64,000 nt of DNA from Pegoplata infirma. Lineage: Eukaryota; Arthropoda; Insecta; Diptera; Anthomyiidae. Numbering within the stretch: position 1 is the stretch's first letter; the number at the start of each line of letters is the position of its first letter. A model generated the notes under the pieces. That model was not told where the DNA came from. It saw nothing but the letters and a program-made list of their open reading frames with translations, and did no database searches. Of this stretch, positions 23,128 through 33,467 are shown piece after piece. A program made the translations under genes and the position numbers. Location of the stretch: the NCBI GenBank assembly GCA_963921195.1, contig OY992538.1, positions 4,526,001 through 4,590,000 on the forward strand, written 5' to 3'.

Positions 23128-24919
23128 TACACTCAAAAAAATACGTCAGTAAAAAAGTTTGTAAAATGGTTTGTAACCCAACTTTACAGGTTTTTTACTA
23201 ATTCTTACTAAAAAAATATTTTTTAGTAATTCTTTTTTGTAAACTCGTGTTACAAACTATTGATTTTTTACAGATTTTTTAAAAAATTTTCAGTTGATTT
23301 TTTAAAAATTATCGTACTAACTTTTGATAATTATTTTGTAAATTTTACAATATTATTTAGTAAATTTTGTTTTTTTTTTTTTTTCTAGAAAAAAATACAC
23401 TTTATTAAAAAATTTAAATTTTATTAAAATATTTGGAAATTAAAAAGAGCATTAAAAAATATATATTATTATTATTTTTTTTTTTCTTTTAATGTTAAAA
23501 CAGTGGACCAACGCTTTGATGAATATTAATAATATATTTATGTTTATTACTTTTAAAATTGAACCACTCTTATTTGCATTTGTTTTTTCCAATTAAAGAA
23601 GCACAAATAAAAAAGGAAGGAAATATAGTGAAAAGAAGATATGCAAAAACAACATAATAGAATAAATTATTTTTTCTTTGTTCTCAACTGGCGTTACTTT
23701 TTTCCTTATGCTTCCTATGAATAGTTTTTTTTTTTGTTCTCGTGTGTCTTTATTGAAGGGTTGATTTTTTTTTTTTTACTGAGAGTAGTATTGACAATTT
23801 TGTGTCTCTTCATAAATTGTGAATCACAATACAGCAGCAGACAGAAACATTTTTTTATACAGACAACAGCAAAAAAAATAAATGAGGATATTTTTCTGTC
23901 TGCCGCTTGCTGTTGTATTGTGAAGAGACTCTGTGTAATTTCCGTTATTTCTTTCTTTATTTTCTTTAGTCACAAAATAATACTCGAAAGTTAAACGTCG
24001 CGACACGGACGAAATGAGCAAAAAAATTAATAACAAACAAATATTACAACACAAGGAGGTAACCAAATATTACAACACAAGGAGGTAACCAAATATTTTT
24101 TATTTCAAATTAACTCGTTTTGTTTGGATAATAAAACCCACGTAAAACATTATAGGAAATGCTGAAAACAGGTAGCAATTGTATATTTATGTGTTTCATT
24201 TAAAATATTATATTGATATTTTCAATTCTAGAACATCATGCACAAATACCAACACATATTCAACATGTAAACAACACAATTTTCAAAGCATTAATGTTAT
24301 TTCCAACAACAATTGATTTTCTTTTTTAGGATAACAAATAAAACCCTCGTAAAACAAAATAGGAAATGCTGAAACAGGTAACAATTGTATATTTATGTGT
24401 TCCATTTAAAAAATTATGTTGATATTTTTTATTCTAGAACATCATACACAAATAAATACATATATTCAACATCGCAACAACACAATTTTCAACGCATTAA
24501 TGTGATGTGGTACGTATAATTTCTATTAAAAAAATTGTGTTTAATATTTTCTCTTATATATTTTAGATCAACAATTCTAACAAAAATTGAGTTTCATTGG
24601 AATAGTAATTGGCGGCAACAAGCGCAATACGCAGTTTACATATTGTACAAAAATACCAAAAATTATAAATACACAATTTACATTTTTTTTACAAAAAAAG
24701 TTAATAATATTTACAAATGGGTTTTAAAATTTATTTTACAAAAATTGTACAGAAAAATTCTGTATTACTAATTTTTACCAGTTATTTTGAGTTTACTAAA
24801 ATTTGAAAACCAAAGTTTGTAATGGTAACTGAAAAAGTTATCGGGCACAAATTGAAAACTTTTTTAGTAATGGTAACAGACTTTTTTGTAAGGAATACTA
24901 ACATATTTTTATGAGTGTA
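23128..24919. mobile_element. TA-flanked element with CACTCA ends and duplicated splice-like units
   Basis: Its ends TACACTCAAAAAAATACG and TATTTTTATGAGTGTA are inverted repeats, and each contains the TA expected at a Tc1/mariner-type target. Inside are a 27-bp tandem repeat (24039-24092, containing ATTACAACACAAGGAGGTAA), a hairpin at about 23800-23925 and two tandem copies of a roughly 200-bp unit (about 24127-24325 and 24326-24510). No transposase was found. Confidence 0.7.
23800..23930. repeat. Hairpin-forming inverted repeat
   Basis: GTCTCTTCA and CACAATACAGCAGCAGACAG on the left pair with CTGTCTGCCGCTTGCTGTTG, TATTGTG and AAGAGAC on the right, giving a stem of about 30 bp. Confidence 0.65.
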
Positions 24920-25225
24920 TCAAGATATTTTTTAAGGCAAAGTCTTGACTTCTGAGACATTTTTCCATAAAAAATAATTGACATAATACTTTTTCCTTAG
25001 AAAATGATAAGAAAAGTTATTCGGTTAGAAAATGTCCACAACTCTATTGACATTTAAGTTTCTCATATGAAATTTTATAAATTCAGAAACATTTTATCCT
25101 GAGGACTCAAACAAATTTTTAAGATTGAGGCTATGTGTGCTGACTTAAATCATCAGCACACATATAACTCTCTTTAGGGTTTTTTACCTTTTTTCTTTCT
25201 ATCTTCTTTCTTTTCCCATCCTTTT

Positions 25226-25234
25226 TTCCTTTCC

Positions 25235-25273
<39 letters not shown>

Positions 25274-25310
25274 TTTTTCCTTTTTTTCTTTTTTTTTTTT
25301 TTTTTGAAAT
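25226..25310. repeat. TTTC microsatellite and T-rich run
   Basis: About eleven or twelve TTTC units followed by T runs. The complementary strand gives a lysine/glutamate-rich open frame that is only a product of the repeat. Confidence 0.9.
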
Positions 25311-25571
25311 CGTTTTGGGGGGGGGAGAAATCCCATTCTCCCCCCCCCCCTGGATCCGCGCCTGATTGAAATTATTCAGCAATATTCTTGTTTAAATGTG
25401 AAAAAGTCTCAGATTCTGAGATATTTCTCGCATAGTCACAGATTCTGAAACCTTTCTCCGTTAGAAAAAGTCTCAGATTCTGAGACCTTTCTCCTATAGA
25501 AAATATCTCAGACCTTTTTCCTATAGGAAAAGTTTCTGATTCTAAGACTTGTTTTCTGTACCAATTAACCG

Positions 25572-26147
25572 TACATTAAAAAAATTATGTTAGTAAAATC
25601 AACTGAAAATCTCAGTTAAAATAACTACTTTGTAAGTTGTTTTGGGGTCAACTACTTTTTTAGTTAAATCAACTAACAAAGTTAGTTATTTTAATTGTCG
25701 AAAAACAACTGACATATGTAGTAAAAACTACTTACATTTGTAGTCAAAACAACAAAAATGTAGTAAAAATAAAATAATCAATACATATATAATTTTTTTT
25801 TTTTTTCAAAAAATTTTTCAGAAAGAAATTGAAGACCAAATTTTTTCCAAGTTTTTTTTTTAAAGTTGTGAAAAATAAAAAAAAACGAAAATTTATTTTT
25901 ATTTTTTGGAAAAAAAATTTGAAAATTTTTCAGAGATAAAAAAATAAAATTAACTACTTTAAATAACTGTTACTACATTACAGTACTTTTTTGTTAGTTG
26001 TTCAAAAAAACAACTTAAAATAACTAACAAAAATAGTTGTTTGATTTTTTTCATTCAAAAACAACTGACTTTGTAGTTGAAAACAACTAACTACTGTAAA
26101 ATATACAAACCACTAAATGTAGTAACTTACATAATTTTCTGAGTGTA
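25572..26147 (-). mobile_element. AGTTGTTTT-family MITE, copy 1 (reversed)
   Basis: One of four related copies (with 26538, 34509 and 38202). The right end TACATAATTTTCTGAGTGTA is the reverse complement of the start of the other copies. The interior repeats GTAGTTATTTTAACTGA-like words and has a central A/T-rich part (CTGAAAAATTTT). It carries no gene. Confidence 0.8.
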
Positions 26148-26537
26148 ATGAAAGCAAATAAAGGCTTTATTTTTCAGCGGGCCCCAAATGCTAATGTGCC
26201 TAAGGGCACATTATTAAAACCGCTTATTAAAACCGTTTAAAACCCGGCACTGTAAAAAATGGCCCCAAAACAATGCAAAAGGTCGCAATTTTTTTTCGAG
26301 TTAAACATTTTTTTTTTTAATTTTTTTCATTTAATAACCTGCCAAAAGTATTGGGGCCATTTATTTAATTTTGGGTAATGAAAAATGGCACCAAATTTAA
26401 TAAAAAAAATCATTTATATTGGGACCTTTTGAACGAAACTTGTTTGGTTTTTACCCTAGTTCCAATTATGGGGTCTAAGTCTTAAAGATTTTTGGTCATA
26501 CTCCCTTTATTTTGCGGAGAGCGTGTTTTTAATGCAT

Positions 26538-27115
26538 ACACTCAGAAAATTATGTAAGTTACTACATGTTAGTTGTATATATATTTTACAGTAATTAATT
26601 GTTTTCAACTACAAAGTCAGTTGTTTTTGTATGAAAAATATCAAACAACTATTTCTGTTAGTTATTTAAAGTTGTTTTTTTGAATAACTAACAAAAAATT
26701 ACTGTAATGTAGTAACAGTTATTTAAAGTAGTTAATTTTATTTTTATTATCTCTGAAAAATTTTCGAAGTTTTTTTCCAAAACATAAAAAAAAATTTCTT
26801 TTTTGTTATTTTTCACATCTTTAAAAAAAAAGCTTGGAAAAAATTTGGTCTTCCAAAAAATTTGGTCTTAAATTTTTTTCTGAAAAAATTTTTGAAAAAA
26901 AAAATTGATTATTTTATTTTTACTACATGTTAGTTGTTTTGACTACAAATGTAAGTAGTTTTTACTAAATAAGTCAGTTGTTGTTTTGTCAGTTAAAATA
27001 ACTAACATTGTTAGTTGATTTAACTGAAAAAGTAGTTGACCCCAAAACAACTTACAAAGTAGTTATTTTAACTGACATTTTCAGTTGATTTTACTAACAT
27101 AATTTTTTGAGTGTA
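26538..27115 (+). mobile_element. AGTTGTTTT-family MITE, copy 2
   Basis: Starts ACACTCAGAAAATTATGTAA and ends CATAATTTTTTGAGTGTA; terminal inverted repeat about 19 bp with TA at both edges. It faces copy 1 across 390 bp, so the two form a large inverted pair. Confidence 0.85.
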
Positions 27116-27442
27116 CAAAATGCCCTGAAATTGGGACCTATTTTAGTTTTTGGCGTTGGGCCTTTTTTTAAAAATAATTGGTCTGAAAAAAAAAAAATTA
27201 TCATTAAATCCTTTTTTATTATACATAAACCCATTTTGTTCATTATTCAGTGTAGGGTATTTATATAGGTAGAGATTTGCAAATTGAAGTTCAAAGTCGT
27301 ACATAACATATTTTTATTATTTATTTAGATTTGTTGTAATAATTGATAATAATTAAAGTATTTTTCTTTTATTTAGATTTTTATTAATAAAACAAAAAAT
27401 TAAAATTTTCTTTGTGTTTTTTTTTTTTTAATATTATTACAG

Positions 27443-27624
27443 ATGCCTGCCTTCGCTGTCAGGCGGAAAACAAACGTGATGTTCTAGGCCGCCAAGACTG
27501 CGTGGTAGTATGGGGTGAGTGTAATCACTCATTCCATCACTGCTGCATGTCATTATGGGTAAAACAAAATAATCGTTGTCCCTTATGTCAACAGGAATGG
27601 TCGATACAACGTATGGGTAAATAA
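27443..27624 (+). CDS. Roc2: RING-box protein 2 (Roc2/RNF7-type), last coding exon
   Basis: This is the 3' exon of a RING-box protein, the catalytic subunit that binds cullins (typically CUL5) and recruits a ubiquitin-loaded E2. The exon follows a T-rich tract and ATTATTACAG acceptor. Completing the split Asp codon, it reads DACLRCQAENKRD, then CVVVWGECNHSFHHCC, MSLWVKQNNRCPLC and finally SIQRMGK and TAA. These are the middle and C-terminal zinc ligands of the RING-H2 finger, and WVKQNNRCPLCQQ is nearly invariant in RBX2. The first 50 or so residues, including the N-terminal cullin-binding strand and the first zinc-binding cysteines, must lie on an upstream exon, which I could not find; it is probably before the window, implying an intron of over 27 kb. 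The alternative is an orphan or duplicated exon. An AATAAA lies about 120 bp downstream. Confidence 0.9.
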
Positions 27625-28307
27625 TGCTATATTACTCGAATAATGTTTAAATCTTGCCTACTCTCTTATATAACGGATAAGTTGAAAGTTGTATGTATTA
27701 CTAAAAAAAAAATAGTTTTAATATCTGGTCATCTTAATATTGAAAAATAAAAAAAAAAATATGTATAAAAAAATCCTATAAAGAAAAACATGCTAAATAG
27801 CAAGGTTGAAGTAATGTGTTAGGGAAATTTAAAAAATCCTTTTTTTTTTAACTTTTGAACCGGAATCTTACGACCCAAAAGATTTTATTTAATATGGTGC
27901 TAAAACAAAATTAAGTTGTTAGACGACTTTCAATTTGGTTTAGCAAACTTTCAGCAAATTTTTCTACTAAAATTGATATTTTTACTTAAATCTCTGTCAT
28001 TTAATTTTACAAAATAACAAAAATTTTACTGATTCTGTTTGCTGAATTTCAAAATATTTTTGAACATATTTTTAGCAGATTATTTTTTAATTTTACAGAA
28101 ATAGTTTGCTGTCATTCTTTTTTCAAGAAAATTTTCTAAGTTTTTTTTTTCAAGGTGTTAATTTTTTTTTTTTTTTTTATGCAATCAAAACAATGTTTTT
28201 AAACATATTTTTGAACATATTTTTAGCAGATTATTTTGTAGTTTTATTATTTTGTAGTTTTACAAAAATAGTTTGCTGTCATCCTTTTTTCAAGAAAACT
28301 TTCTTAT
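27625..28307. other. Roc2 3' region and AT-rich DNA
   Basis: An AATAAA at about 27745 can serve as the Roc2 polyadenylation signal. Further on, about 28070-28140 and 28222-28311 are direct copies of each other (TTTTTAGCAGATTATTTT, AATAGTTTGCTGTCAT). Confidence 0.5.
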
Positions 28308-28752
28308 ACTATGTTTAGACCAAACAAAAACTAACTTGTTTTTGGCAAAAAAACATTTTAGAAAACCAAACTGTTTACACCGAATAAAAAGAGTTTTTGT
28401 TTGTCAAATCAAATTAATTATTTTCTAAATTCACTAAAAAACACAAAATTATAATAGCCACACTTTATTAAAAAAATTAAATTACACATTTATTTACTTT
28501 TTTAAAAGATTTGAATATTAATTTCACAAAAAAACAAATATTTTTATTTTGACATTCGTTTTTACCAAAAGAAAATTGAAAAAAACATTCACACTGAATT
28601 AATAGTAGCATAGACCACAACCTAAATTCTAGTTTTTGTCCAGTTTAAGTTGGCAACGCAGTTTTTAAATTGTGTGGAAAATTTATGTAGTTTTTGCCAA
28701 AAACCAAAAAAATATTCAAAAACAAGTTGTTTTCGTTGGTGTAAATACCGTA
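28308..28752. mobile_element. Probable MITE with imperfect inverted ends
   Basis: The left end (ATGTTTAGACCAAACAAAAA, then AACTTGTTTTTGGC) and the complement of the right end (GGTATTTACACCAACGAAAA, then CAACTTGTTTTTG) form an imperfect inverted repeat of about 35 bp. No coding sequence. Confidence 0.5.
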
Positions 28753-28784
28753 TTAAGTTTTTTTAAAGTTTAAATTAAAAAAAA

Positions 28785-29440
28785 AAGTGAGAGTGTTAAA
28801 TTGTGCCGAATCTTTAATATCCTCCAACATGTTAAAACACATAAAAAAAATTTCAGAAGCTTTTTTGGGGGGGCTCTGTGGGGGGTGCTGGAGAATACCT
28901 TCCCCAACGCGATAAATGTTTACTAAATTATATATTATGGTTTTTAAACTTTAGTTATACCATTTTCTCATAATTTTTATATTTTGTTTTAATCCACGCC
29001 CACAAAAGGGGGCTGAACAAAAAAGAACAATATTTTGTAGCCCCCCGGGGCCCCGCGGGGTCTAAGTGTATGACTTTAAACTCCTTCTGACACAAAAAGG
29101 TTTCATTTGTTAAACAAAAAATGCAAAAAAAAAGCTGTAAAAAATTGCGTTTTTATAGAGGTTTTTTTAGTTCTTTAAGGGGGAACTTTTTTGCCCCTAA
29201 TCCGATTTTACCCATTTCCGAACTTAACCGGCCTATGACCATGAGACACATGCGTGCCAATTTTCAGGAGTCCAGCTCTTTTATTTTGGAACGAATCGTG
29301 TTTTATACAGACGGACGGACATTAATAGAATGACTTATAATCGATCATAGATCAATAATATATATACTCTATGGGATCCCCGACCGATATTTCTATGCGT
29401 TGCAAACGGAATGACAAAGTGAGTATACCCCTATACTGTA
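28785..29440. mobile_element. DINE-like element, TACCCTCCAAC subtype
   Basis: Follows the order of the copy at 15411: GAGTGTTAAATTGTGCCGAA, ATATCCTCCAACATGTTAAA, the 'GGGGGAACTTTTTTGCCCC' block, ACAGACGGACGGACAT, TATATATACTCTATGGGATC and GTGAGTATACCCCTATACTG. The terminal AGGGTATA is missing. Confidence 0.65.
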
Positions 29441-29611
29441 ACAAAATTTTGTAAAAACAAAAATTTTCTAGAAAATGTAAAATTTCTCTGCTGTTTTGAC
29501 AGATTTCTCTGGTGATTTCACCTTGTAATCATGACAGATTTTCAGCAAACCGTGTCTGCTAAAATCAGCAGATTTCTCATATGGCTCAAAATGGGTGTAT
29601 TTTCAGCAGAT

Positions 29612-30475
29612 TTTTCTGCTGATTGGACAGAGAATTTATTTTTAGTGTAGAAGATTCTAAATCGGGTATACATAGATCAGGTATATAGAAATCAATAAAT
29701 CGGGTATATAGAGATCAAAGACCTGCACTTGAGGTAAGCACACCTCAAAAATTTCAGTACATTCAACATAACCTAAAAATAGAAAATGCTTTAATTCGGC
29801 TTCTGGTTGACATATGTGAACATAATTGAACACCAAATGGTATTTTAACAAGTACGAACATATTTTTTGACAAGAAAAGAAAAAAATCGCGGATTTTTTT
29901 TTAACAAAATTTTTTTCGCGGAAATTTTTTTTTTCAAATTTTTTTTCAAAAGTAATTTTCTTTTAAATAAAGTTTTTTGCAATAATCTTTTTGAAATTGT
30001 GGAGGGTATCACTACATTCGGCAAGGCCGAATTTAACTTTTTTACTTGTTTTTATTACGTTATTTACAAGATTCTAAATCGGACTTATTACATAATTTTT
30101 TGACAATTTTCTAAATTACCACGCTAAAAAACCCAATATCGCGAAAGATCCGAATGTTTTATCAGGGCACTGAAATTTTGGGATTTCGATAAATTTGACA
30201 AAAATGTGGGATTTCGATAAAAGTTTAATTTTCAGATGAGTATGTAGATTTTTCTGCTGATTGGACAGAGAATTTATTTTTAGTGTAGAAGATTCTAAAT
30301 CGGGTATACATATTTCATAATTTTTGACAATTTTCTAAATTACTACGCTAAAAAACCCAATATCGCGAAAGATCCGAATGTTTTATCAGGGCACTGAAAT
30401 TTTGGGATTTCGATAAATTTGACAAAAATATGGGATTTCGATAAAAGTTTAATTTTCAGATGGGTATGTATTTTT
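29612..30475. repeat. Tandem duplication, one copy carrying a later insertion
   Basis: The segment beginning TTTTTCTGCTGATTGGACAG and ending near TCAGATGAGTATGTA occurs twice, at 29612-30248 and 30249-30475. The first copy holds an extra 390 bp (about 29672-30058), which is a reversed part of the DINE-like family (GGTATCACTACATTCGGCAA, GGCCGAATTTAAC, ACTTGTTTTT). The flanking duplicate halves remain almost identical (for example ACCCAATATCGCGAAAGATC). Confidence 0.7.
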
Positions 30476-30778
30476 TGTGTCTGAAAAACACGCTCTTGTT
30501 TTTTTGTTTTTTAATTAAATACAGTTGTTTTACTTTTTATTTGTACATATTACTTTATAACTTAGCTTCTAAAATATATTGCAATAATGATGAAATAATG
30601 TTGATCACATGACGAGAATTTAATATACCTCCTATAAATATTATTTAGTAAAATGAAATAAAAAGAAAAAAATATTTAAAAAAAAATAAAATAATTTAAA
30701 TTTTACAGTAGTATTATAAAAAAAAATATAAAATTAATACAATTTAAGAAAAAAAAAAAAAAAATAATAAAAAATTGA

Positions 30779-30851
30779 TGCCCCGGGTGAGGCTCGAACT
30801 CACGACCTTAAGATTATGAGACTTACGCGCTGCCTACTGCGCCACCGAGGC
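30779..30851 (-). tRNA. tRNA-Met (CAT), elongator type
   Basis: On the minus strand the 73-nt sequence starts GCCTCGGTGGCGCAGTAGGC. Acceptor GCCTCGG pairs with CCGGGGC (one wobble), the anticodon loop reads CTCATAA, giving CAT, and the T arm is GTGAGTTCGAGCCTCAC. The methionine elongator assignment rests on the internal-box layout and similarity to known animal elongator genes. A long T run on the minus strand beyond the 3' end can terminate Pol III. Confidence 0.95.
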
Positions 30852-31258
30852 TATGTTAACCATGTTTGCCAGTGTTGTTTTTAAATTGCAGTTGGTTTGC
30901 TTAGTTAATCAAGAACATTTTTATGAAATTTTATTACAACACGAAATAACAATATTGTTACTAATTTTAGAAACAATTAAGAATTTAAATAAAAAACAAA
31001 TAAATAAATGTGTCGATTGATCTTTATAAAGCATATTTAAAAAAAAAAAAATGAAATTAAGTTGTATCTGCTAAGAATATATTTTTGTTTGTTTTATCAT
31101 TAATTATTTTTTTTTTTTTATAATTAAGATACGAAGTTTATTGTTGATTTTTTTTTTAATTATATAAAATATATAAAGTTATAATTTAATATATCAAAAA
31201 AAATAATGTTTAATGTCTTGAAATTTGTATGACGTTTTTGGCCAGCGTTTCGCAACAT

Positions 31259-31331
31259 GTCCCTTTGGCGCAGAGGATAGCGCGTTGGACTTCTAATCCA
31301 AAGGTCGTGGGTTCGATCCCCACAAGGGATG
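31259..31331 (+). tRNA. tRNA-Arg (TCT), copy 1
   Basis: Starts GTCCCTTTGGCGCAGAGGAT; anticodon arm TTGGACTTCTAATCCAA gives TCT; T arm GTGGGTTCGATCCCCAC; ends AAGGGATG. The stems pair fully apart from the terminal G-T. Flanks differ from those of the tandem array at 32289-34509, so it is a separate copy. A T run lies 26 nt downstream. Confidence 0.95.
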
Positions 31332-31572
31332 ACATTTCAGATTAATCTGATTAATTTTTTTCTGAAATGAATTTTTTTAGATAAAATTAGTTAAGAAAAT
31401 AAAATATCATATTATAAATTTTTTAAAGTCCGATTTACTTTCGGTATTAGCCGAAAATCGGGGTTTGGCCCTATTCGGAAAATTATTGAAGCAACCGAAA
31501 ATTGTTAAACCCTCATTTACCTTAGATGTGAAATGCATTATTTATAAAAAAAATATTTTTCTATTATATATT

Positions 31573-31960
31573 TTTTAAATTTTTATAAACTCCAACTACA
31601 GTATGGGGTCGGGGACCCCATTAAAAGCACAATGCAGTCCAAACTAAAAGAGCTATACTCCTGAATTTTGGCACGAATTTCTTTTATGATCATATGCTAG
31701 TTAAGTTAGAAAATGGGAAAAATCGTACCAGGTAGAAATAGCTTCCCTTCAAAGAACTAAAGCAATTTCTAAAAAACCCCATTTTACAAATTTTGTTTGT
31801 ATTTTTGTTAAGTGACACATTTTTATGTCAGAAGTAGTTCAACGACCTGCACTTGGACCCCAGAAATTTTTTTTGGGCGTGGTTATCGTTATCGTTTAAT
31901 AGCAAAAATAATTTAATCAATTTGCCAAGTTTATCGCGATGGTAAATGTGTCCCCCCAAG
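31573..31960. mobile_element. Partial DINE-like element (reversed)
   Basis: AAACTCCAACTACAGTATGG followed by GGTCGGGGACCCCATTAAAA and the block about 31720-31790 match the 3' half of the element at 15411 in reverse. Its TATACCC end is degraded. Confidence 0.55.
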
Positions 31961-32288
31961 CCCCCGCCTTGTTATCATCGATTTTGGCAAGTCTTGCTCA
32001 AAACCTTGGAGCAAGTATCTAAAGAATAAGGGGCTTATTCAAAATAACTGATTTTTAACTAAAGTAGATTTATTTGGCAGATACAAAAGTTTTACTTTTG
32101 TCATAAGTTTCGCATCTGTTTAGTCTGTGCTAATATCATCGGTATTTGTTTATCCGTGTTATGAATTTATTTATTTACTTACATATTATAATCTGTAATT
32201 TAATAGAATATTGATTGTCTTAAAATTTTTTAATTTAATCTTTTTTCTTTTAATTTCGTAATTTGTGTTGAGCAGACAAAATTTATGT

Positions 32289-32361
32289 GTCCCTTTGGCG
32301 CAGAGGATAGCGCGTTGGACTTCTAATCCAAAGGTCGTGGGTTCGATCCCCACAAGGGATG
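32289..32361 (+). tRNA. tRNA-Arg (TCT), copy 2, first of the tandem array
   Basis: Identical in sequence to the copy at 31259, with anticodon TCT and all stems intact. Downstream sequence (GATCGCTATTGTGCAATTCT) is shared with the next copies. There is no T run directly behind the gene; the first one (GATTTTTTG) is about 60 nt downstream. Confidence 0.94.
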
Positions 32362-32615
32362 ATCGCTATTGTGCAATTCTAAACAAAAATTCCAGAAATG
32401 GAGAATTTAAAAGAATAGTTCAAGATTTTTTGTTAAAACAAAAATAACAAATTTAAAACCGGGTCCATTTAAACCCAATTTACAACTGGCAAAAAATCGA
32501 GGTCAAATTTGAATTTAATAATTCTCAATCGCAATTTTTTAAAGTATCATGACCAAAATTAATTTTCAATAAAATTTCGCGACAAGTATAAATATTATGA
32601 AAATATGGTGTTCTA

Positions 32616-32822
32616 CGGCCGAGTTTTTGGGATCTCAGTTAAACTGGGTTTAGTTATACTGATTTGTTCTCGCAATCCCAAGTTTTTTAACTGAACTATA
32701 GCGGAACAGCGTTATTTTGCATAAAATTTTAGTCAACATAAACAACATTTCGCTGGCAGAATCCGAGTTTCAGACTACGTTAAACTAAGTTTAAACCTAA
32801 TCCACATCCCAAAAACTCAGCC
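32616..32822. mobile_element. MITE in the first array unit
   Basis: A 207-bp insert absent from the other array units. Its ends CGGCCGAGTTTTTGGGAT and the complement of CCCAAAAACTCAGCC are inverted repeats, and GTTTAG/CTAAGTTTAAAC words mirror further in. TA is found on both sides, consistent with a TA target. Confidence 0.75.
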
Positions 32823-32953
32823 TAAGTGTGTTCAATAAAGAAGATTAAGTTCTATTCGGTGGAGTTCTATTAAAGTTTGTTGAACGAAATATAGCTGACC
32901 ACGCCTACTTAAGTAATGAATATGTGAGTAAACTATGTACTCGTATGTTATGT

Positions 32954-33026
32954 GTCCCTTTGGCGCAGAGGATAGCGCGTTGGACTTCTAATCCAAAGGT
33001 CGTGGGTTCGATCCCCACAAGGGATG
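32954..33026 (+). tRNA. tRNA-Arg (TCT), copy 3
   Basis: Body identical to the copies at 31259 and 32289. It begins 665 bp after the previous array copy, or about 456 bp once the inserted MITE is discounted. Confidence 0.94.
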
Positions 33027-33394
33027 ATCGTTATTGTGCAATTCTAAACAAAAATTCCAGAAATGGAAAATTTTAAAGAATAGCACAAGATTTTTTGTTA
33101 AAATAACAAATTAAAAACCGGGTCCACTTAAACCCCGATTTACCCTGGAAGAAATCGAACTTAAATTTGAAAATTCTTTACCGTCATTTTTTAAAGTATC
33201 ATGGCTAACTAAAATATAATTTAAACCGAATTTCGCGACAAGAGCAAATATTATGAAAATATGGTGTTCTAAATGTGCTCAGTAAAGAAGATTATGTTTT
33301 ATTCGGTGGAGTTCTATTAAATTTTGTTCAACGAAATATAGCTGACCACGCCCACTTAAGTAATAAATAAGCGAGTAATTTATGTATGACATGT

Positions 33395-33467
33395 GTCCCT
33401 TTGGCGCAGAGGATAGCGCGTTGGACTTCTAATCCAAAGGTCGTGGGTTCGATCCCCACAAGGGATG
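33395..33467 (+). tRNA. tRNA-Arg (TCT), copy 4
   Basis: Body identical to the preceding copies, with the shared downstream flank GATCGTAATTGTGCAATTCT. Spacing from the previous copy is 441 bp. Confidence 0.94.

Larger units (their letters stand above)
21874..25364. mobile_element. 3.5-kb non-autonomous hAT-type element
   Basis: The inverted ends CAGGCGCGGATCTAGG and CCTGGATCCGCGCCTG (15 of 16 complementary) are flanked by the exact 8-bp direct duplication ATTGAAAT (21866-21873 and 25365-25372). No transposase reading frame is present. It carries poly-G near both ends (21958-21981 and the complementary C run near 25341), about 1 kb of degenerate AGATTCTGAGACATTTTCC-type minisatellite (22160-23110), a nested 1.8-kb element (23128-24919) and a TTTC microsatellite. 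Confidence 0.85.

Noticed and set aside
25131..25382. Lysine/glutamate-rich frame
   Set aside because: It is the translation of the TTTC microsatellite and the hAT terminus.
1..27442. Search for the first Roc2 exon (MWSWD / CxxC-encoding sequence)
   Set aside because: No plausible exon with a donor site was recognised by eye; a translated search would be decisive.
32265..32447. 60-codon frame starting MLSRQNLCVPLAQRIARWTS
   Set aside because: It reads straight through a tRNA-Arg gene; this is a well-known artefact.
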